Assembly (NCBI RefSeq): GCF_028609845.1
Contig: NZ_CP063191.1
Coordinates: 1,984,001-2,048,000 of the forward strand
DNA: 64,000 bases
Reading direction: 5' to 3'
From: Corynebacterium heidelbergense
Lineage (GTDB): Bacteria; Actinomycetota; Actinomycetes; Mycobacteriales; Mycobacteriaceae
Every line of letters begins with the position of its first letter. The stretch's first letter is position 1. This document shows positions 62,006 through 64,000 of the stretch, in pieces. The notes below the pieces were generated by a model. That model searched no databases. It was not told where the DNA came from and saw only the letters and a program-made list of their open reading frames with translations. The position numbers were made by a program, and so were the translations under genes.

Positions 62006-62407
62006 GTGGCTCGCCTTGTTCTACTCGTCCTCATTGTGGCGACAGTCATCCTCTTGTGGAAAGCCTTCGGACCCAAGACCTGGGCGAACCGCAACACTCA
62101 GCCCCGCCAGACGATGCCGCCGCGGGGGCCGGACGACGATGAAGAGTTCCTGTGGAACCTCAAGAAGGAGCGTTTCAAGCAGCGCCGGGAGGCCGAGCGG
62201 CGCCAGCAGGAGGAGACCGGGCAGGAACGGGCCGGGTCGGGGGAGGCTGGGCAGAAGCGGACGGGTACGGACGAGACTGGCGCAGCGGGGCCCACCCCTG
62301 GGACCGAGGACCCGCGGCCGACGGACGGCATTGAAGGTCACGAGCGTCCAGATGAGGGCACCGATGGTTCCCTTGGGCCGTCGGGTCCGTCTGGGCCGTC
62401 GCGCTAG
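62006..62407 (+). CDS. Small membrane-anchored protein with a charged Gly/Glu tail
   Basis: 133 residues. One N-terminal membrane helix (LVLLVLIVATVILLWKAFG), a short basic linker, the segment DDDEEFLWNLKKERFKQRRE, then about 70 residues of low-complexity Glu, Gly, Thr and Pro. The GTG start has a strong GGGAGGA six nt upstream. Not recognised; the FLWNLKKE-like block is the only part likely to be conserved. Ends overlapping the convergent kinase-like gene by four nt. Confidence 0.7.
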   Translation: MARLVLLVLIVATVILLWKAFGPKTWANRNTQPRQTMPPRGPDDDEEFLWNLKKERFKQRREAERRQQEETGQERAGSGEAGQKRTGTDETGAAGPTPGTEDPRPTDGIEGHERPDEGTDGSLGPSGPSGPSR

Positions 62408-63426
62408 GTCAGGGGGAGGCGGGGGCTGCGCCCGGTGCGGAAGTGATCGATGGTGAGGAACACGTCATCCCACTGCCGGTAAATTTCCGCTCGGCGAAGC
62501 ACGCCGGGATCATCGGGGTCCACATCTGGATCCGCCATCTCCGGCGCGATCTCCTGCACCATGGCGAACACCTGGGCTGGCAATTCCGGGTCAATGCGAT
62601 GCAGATGGGCGTAGTCGATCGCCGGATCGCCGACCGTCACATCCGAAAAATCGATGGCCCCCAACCCCAGCCGGGGATCCCACCGCAGATGCACCGGGGC
62701 TACCTCCCCGTGCGTCAGGCAGCGGTAGCGGCCGGACGCCGCCAGCAGGGAATCCATCTTTTCCAGAGCGCGACGGGCCGCTTCGAGCTCAGCCGGTTCC
62801 AGATTGGGCTCTAGGTAACGCTGGACTCGGGACTTCATCAGCGCGTGCTTGCCCGGCAGGGTGCGCTCGGTCTCGTTGAGCTCCGATTGCCCGGGGCCCC
62901 ACCAGCTTTCCAGCCGGTTTACCGGGGGTAGTTGGGGGTTCAGGGTATGCATCGCCGCCAGGAGGCCGCCGAGCTGCGCTATCGCGCGCTGCCGCTGGTG
63001 CTCGGCGAGGGTTCTCCACAACTGACTGTCCAACTGTTTGCCCGGGATTTCCGATAACAGGGTAATTCGGATGCGCTGCGGGCCCCCGGCTGTGCCCGGC
63101 ACATGCGCCTGGCGCAGCGTCTCCGGCAGGCGCATCGCATCCTCCGGGTTGGGGAGCTCGGCGAGTCGGCGCCCCAGGGCCCCCACCACCCCGGTCTCCA
63201 GCGCTGCGTGCTTGCGATAGGCATTCGTGTAGGCTGCCCGGGCCACCAGGGAGTCCGGCAGCATGCCCTGAAACTCGAACTCGGTGGACTGCACGCCCTC
63301 CAAAATGACCACGGCGTGATCCATGCCTTGGATCGGCACGCGCACGCTTTCCCACATGAGATCCCGCCAGGTCAGGCTGACGAGATCAGGTAGCGTTTCC
63401 ACAGTCAGGTCGTCGATGCTCAGCAT
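62404..63426 (-). CDS. Aminoglycoside phosphotransferase-fold protein with altered catalytic loop
   Basis: 340 residues of the APH/choline-kinase fold. In the C-terminal lobe CLTHGEVAPVHL takes the place of the catalytic HGDxxxxN loop (Asp to Glu, Asn to His), while the metal-binding motif AIDFSDVTVGDPAIDYAHL is intact. The N-lobe is longer than in antibiotic kinases (residues 1-120). ATG start overlaps the end of rmlA by seven nt, so the two are co-translated. It may phosphorylate a sugar or be a pseudokinase; resistance to antibiotics should not be assumed. Confidence 0.72.
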   Translation of the reverse strand: MLSIDDLTVETLPDLVSLTWRDLMWESVRVPIQGMDHAVVILEGVQSTEFEFQGMLPDSLVARAAYTNAYRKHAALETGVVGALGRRLAELPNPEDAMRLPETLRQAHVPGTAGGPQRIRITLLSEIPGKQLDSQLWRTLAEHQRQRAIAQLGGLLAAMHTLNPQLPPVNRLESWWGPGQSELNETERTLPGKHALMKSRVQRYLEPNLEPAELEAARRALEKMDSLLAASGRYRCLTHGEVAPVHLRWDPRLGLGAIDFSDVTVGDPAIDYAHLHRIDPELPAQVFAMVQEIAPEMADPDVDPDDPGVLRRAEIYRQWDDVFLTIDHFRTGRSPRLPLT

Positions 63427-64000
63427 GACGGCGGCTCCTCATCTCTGGGCGGAAGTGCGCGCAGGTAGGCACCATAGGGGCTGGAGCCCAAGGAATCGGC
63501 CGCGCCGAGCAGGGTGCCTTCGTCGATCCACCCCATTCGCCAGGCCACCTCCTCCGGGCACGACACCTTCAGCCCCTGCCGTTTTTCGATGGCCCGCACG
63601 AAATCGCTCGCCGCGTTGAGGTCGTCCACCGTTCCGGTGTCCAGCCACGCCGTACCGCGCGGCAAAACCTCCACGTGCAAACGCCCTTCCCCCATATACC
63701 TGCGGTTGATGTCGGTAATTTCCAGCTCGCCCCTGGCCGACGGGGTGATGGACTGGGCGACTTCCACCACATCGCAGGAGTAGAAATACAGGCCCGGCAC
63801 AGCATAAGGGGATTTTGGCTGCTTCGGTTTCTCCTCGATACTTACGGCCCGCCCCTCTGCAGTGAATTGGACCACGCCGTAAGCGCTTGGGTCGGCCACT
63901 CGGTAACCGAAAATCACCCCGCCATCGGGGTCATTGAACCGGCGTAATTGCGTGCCCAGACCGGACCCGTAGAAGATGTTATCGCCCAGGACCAGGGCGA
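63420..64000 (-). CDS. rmlA: Glucose-1-phosphate thymidylyltransferase, C-terminal two thirds
   Basis: The frame is open to the window edge, so the N-terminus (about 100 residues with the nucleotide loop) is missing. Visible: LGDNIFYGSGLGTQL, then GVIFGYRVADPSAYGVVQF, EEKPKQPKSPYAVPGLYFY, GELEITDINRRYM and GTAWLDTGTVDDLNAASDFV, all typical of RmlA. It makes dTDP-glucose, first step to dTDP-rhamnose for the arabinogalactan linker in these bacteria. The last 10 residues (PRDEEPPSC) are an unusual tail overlapping the next start. Confidence 0.92.
   Translation of the reverse strand, partial: ALVLGDNIFYGSGLGTQLRRFNDPDGGVIFGYRVADPSAYGVVQFTAEGRAVSIEEKPKQPKSPYAVPGLYFYSCDVVEVAQSITPSARGELEITDINRRYMGEGRLHVEVLPRGTAWLDTGTVDDLNAASDFVRAIEKRQGLKVSCPEEVAWRMGWIDEGTLLGAADSLGSSPYGAYLRALPPRDEEPPSC

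Noticed and set aside
62404..63426. Antibiotic-resistance aminoglycoside kinase
   Set aside because: The catalytic Asp and Asn of the kinase loop are replaced and the gene is coupled to rmlA; nothing supports a resistance role.

Overview
The window is a GC-rich actinobacterial chromosome segment, most likely Corynebacterium or a close mycolate-containing relative. The signs are the gene order hepB-menJ-menG-mgtA-menD-menC beside secE/nusG/rplKA/rplJL/rpoBC/str/S10, an actinobacterial-type NusG with a long acidic N-terminus, a mannosyltransferase of the MgtA type (lipoglycan synthesis), frequent GTG starts, and iron boxes of the DtxR type. No species is claimed.

Layout. 1-8300: end of an APC-type permease, nadA-nadC (NAD synthesis), a sortase-anchored surface protein, and a pyrimidine salvage set with deoA divergent from cdd-nupC. 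8448-9706: rplN-rplX-rplE, read leftward. 9880-21610: an accessory block sitting exactly where the S10 and L14 ribosomal operons would meet. It holds a complete hydroxamate siderophore locus: a siderophore-interacting reductase, a DesA-type decarboxylase, a DesB-type N-monooxygenase, and a single 859-residue protein that joins a DesC-type acyltransferase to a DesD-type NIS synthetase. A four-gene ABC importer runs convergently, and a small membrane protein/XRE regulator pair follows. DtxR-like palindromes lie at 9883, 10979 and (two in tandem) 20676-20714. 21764-27086: S10 operon (rpsJ to rpsQ). 27937-28395: an orphan partial J-domain protein. 28546-33276: tuf, fusA, rpsG, rpsL. 33541-34434: a lone phytoene/squalene-synthase-like gene. 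34640-43606: rpoC, rpoB, rplL, rplJ. 44139-45122: a lipase. 45187-48383: rplA, rplK, nusG, secE. 48497-49355: tRNA-Trp, -Met, -Thr and -Tyr. 49463-61553: menaquinone synthesis (hepB, menJ, menG, menD, menC, menB, menE, menA) with mgtA and small membrane proteins inside. 61550-64000: DUF4229 protein, a small anchored protein, a kinase-fold protein with an altered catalytic loop, and the end of rmlA.

How it works together. The siderophore block predicts that lysine is decarboxylated to cadaverine, N-hydroxylated, acylated (probably with succinyl-CoA) and oligomerised to a desferrioxamine/bisucaberin-type tris- or bis-hydroxamate. The ferric complex would be imported by the lipoprotein/FecCD/ATPase system and released by the SIP reductase, all under iron repression. 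The men genes supply the partially saturated menaquinone used by actinobacterial respiration: hepB makes the side chain, menD/C/E/B build the naphthoate, menA joins them, menG methylates and menJ reduces one prenyl unit.

The ribosomal and RNA polymerase genes look intact and ordinary. Their intergenic regions carry several clear intrinsic terminators and some unexplained palindromes, listed below. All functions are assigned by reading motifs and context only; no database search was run.
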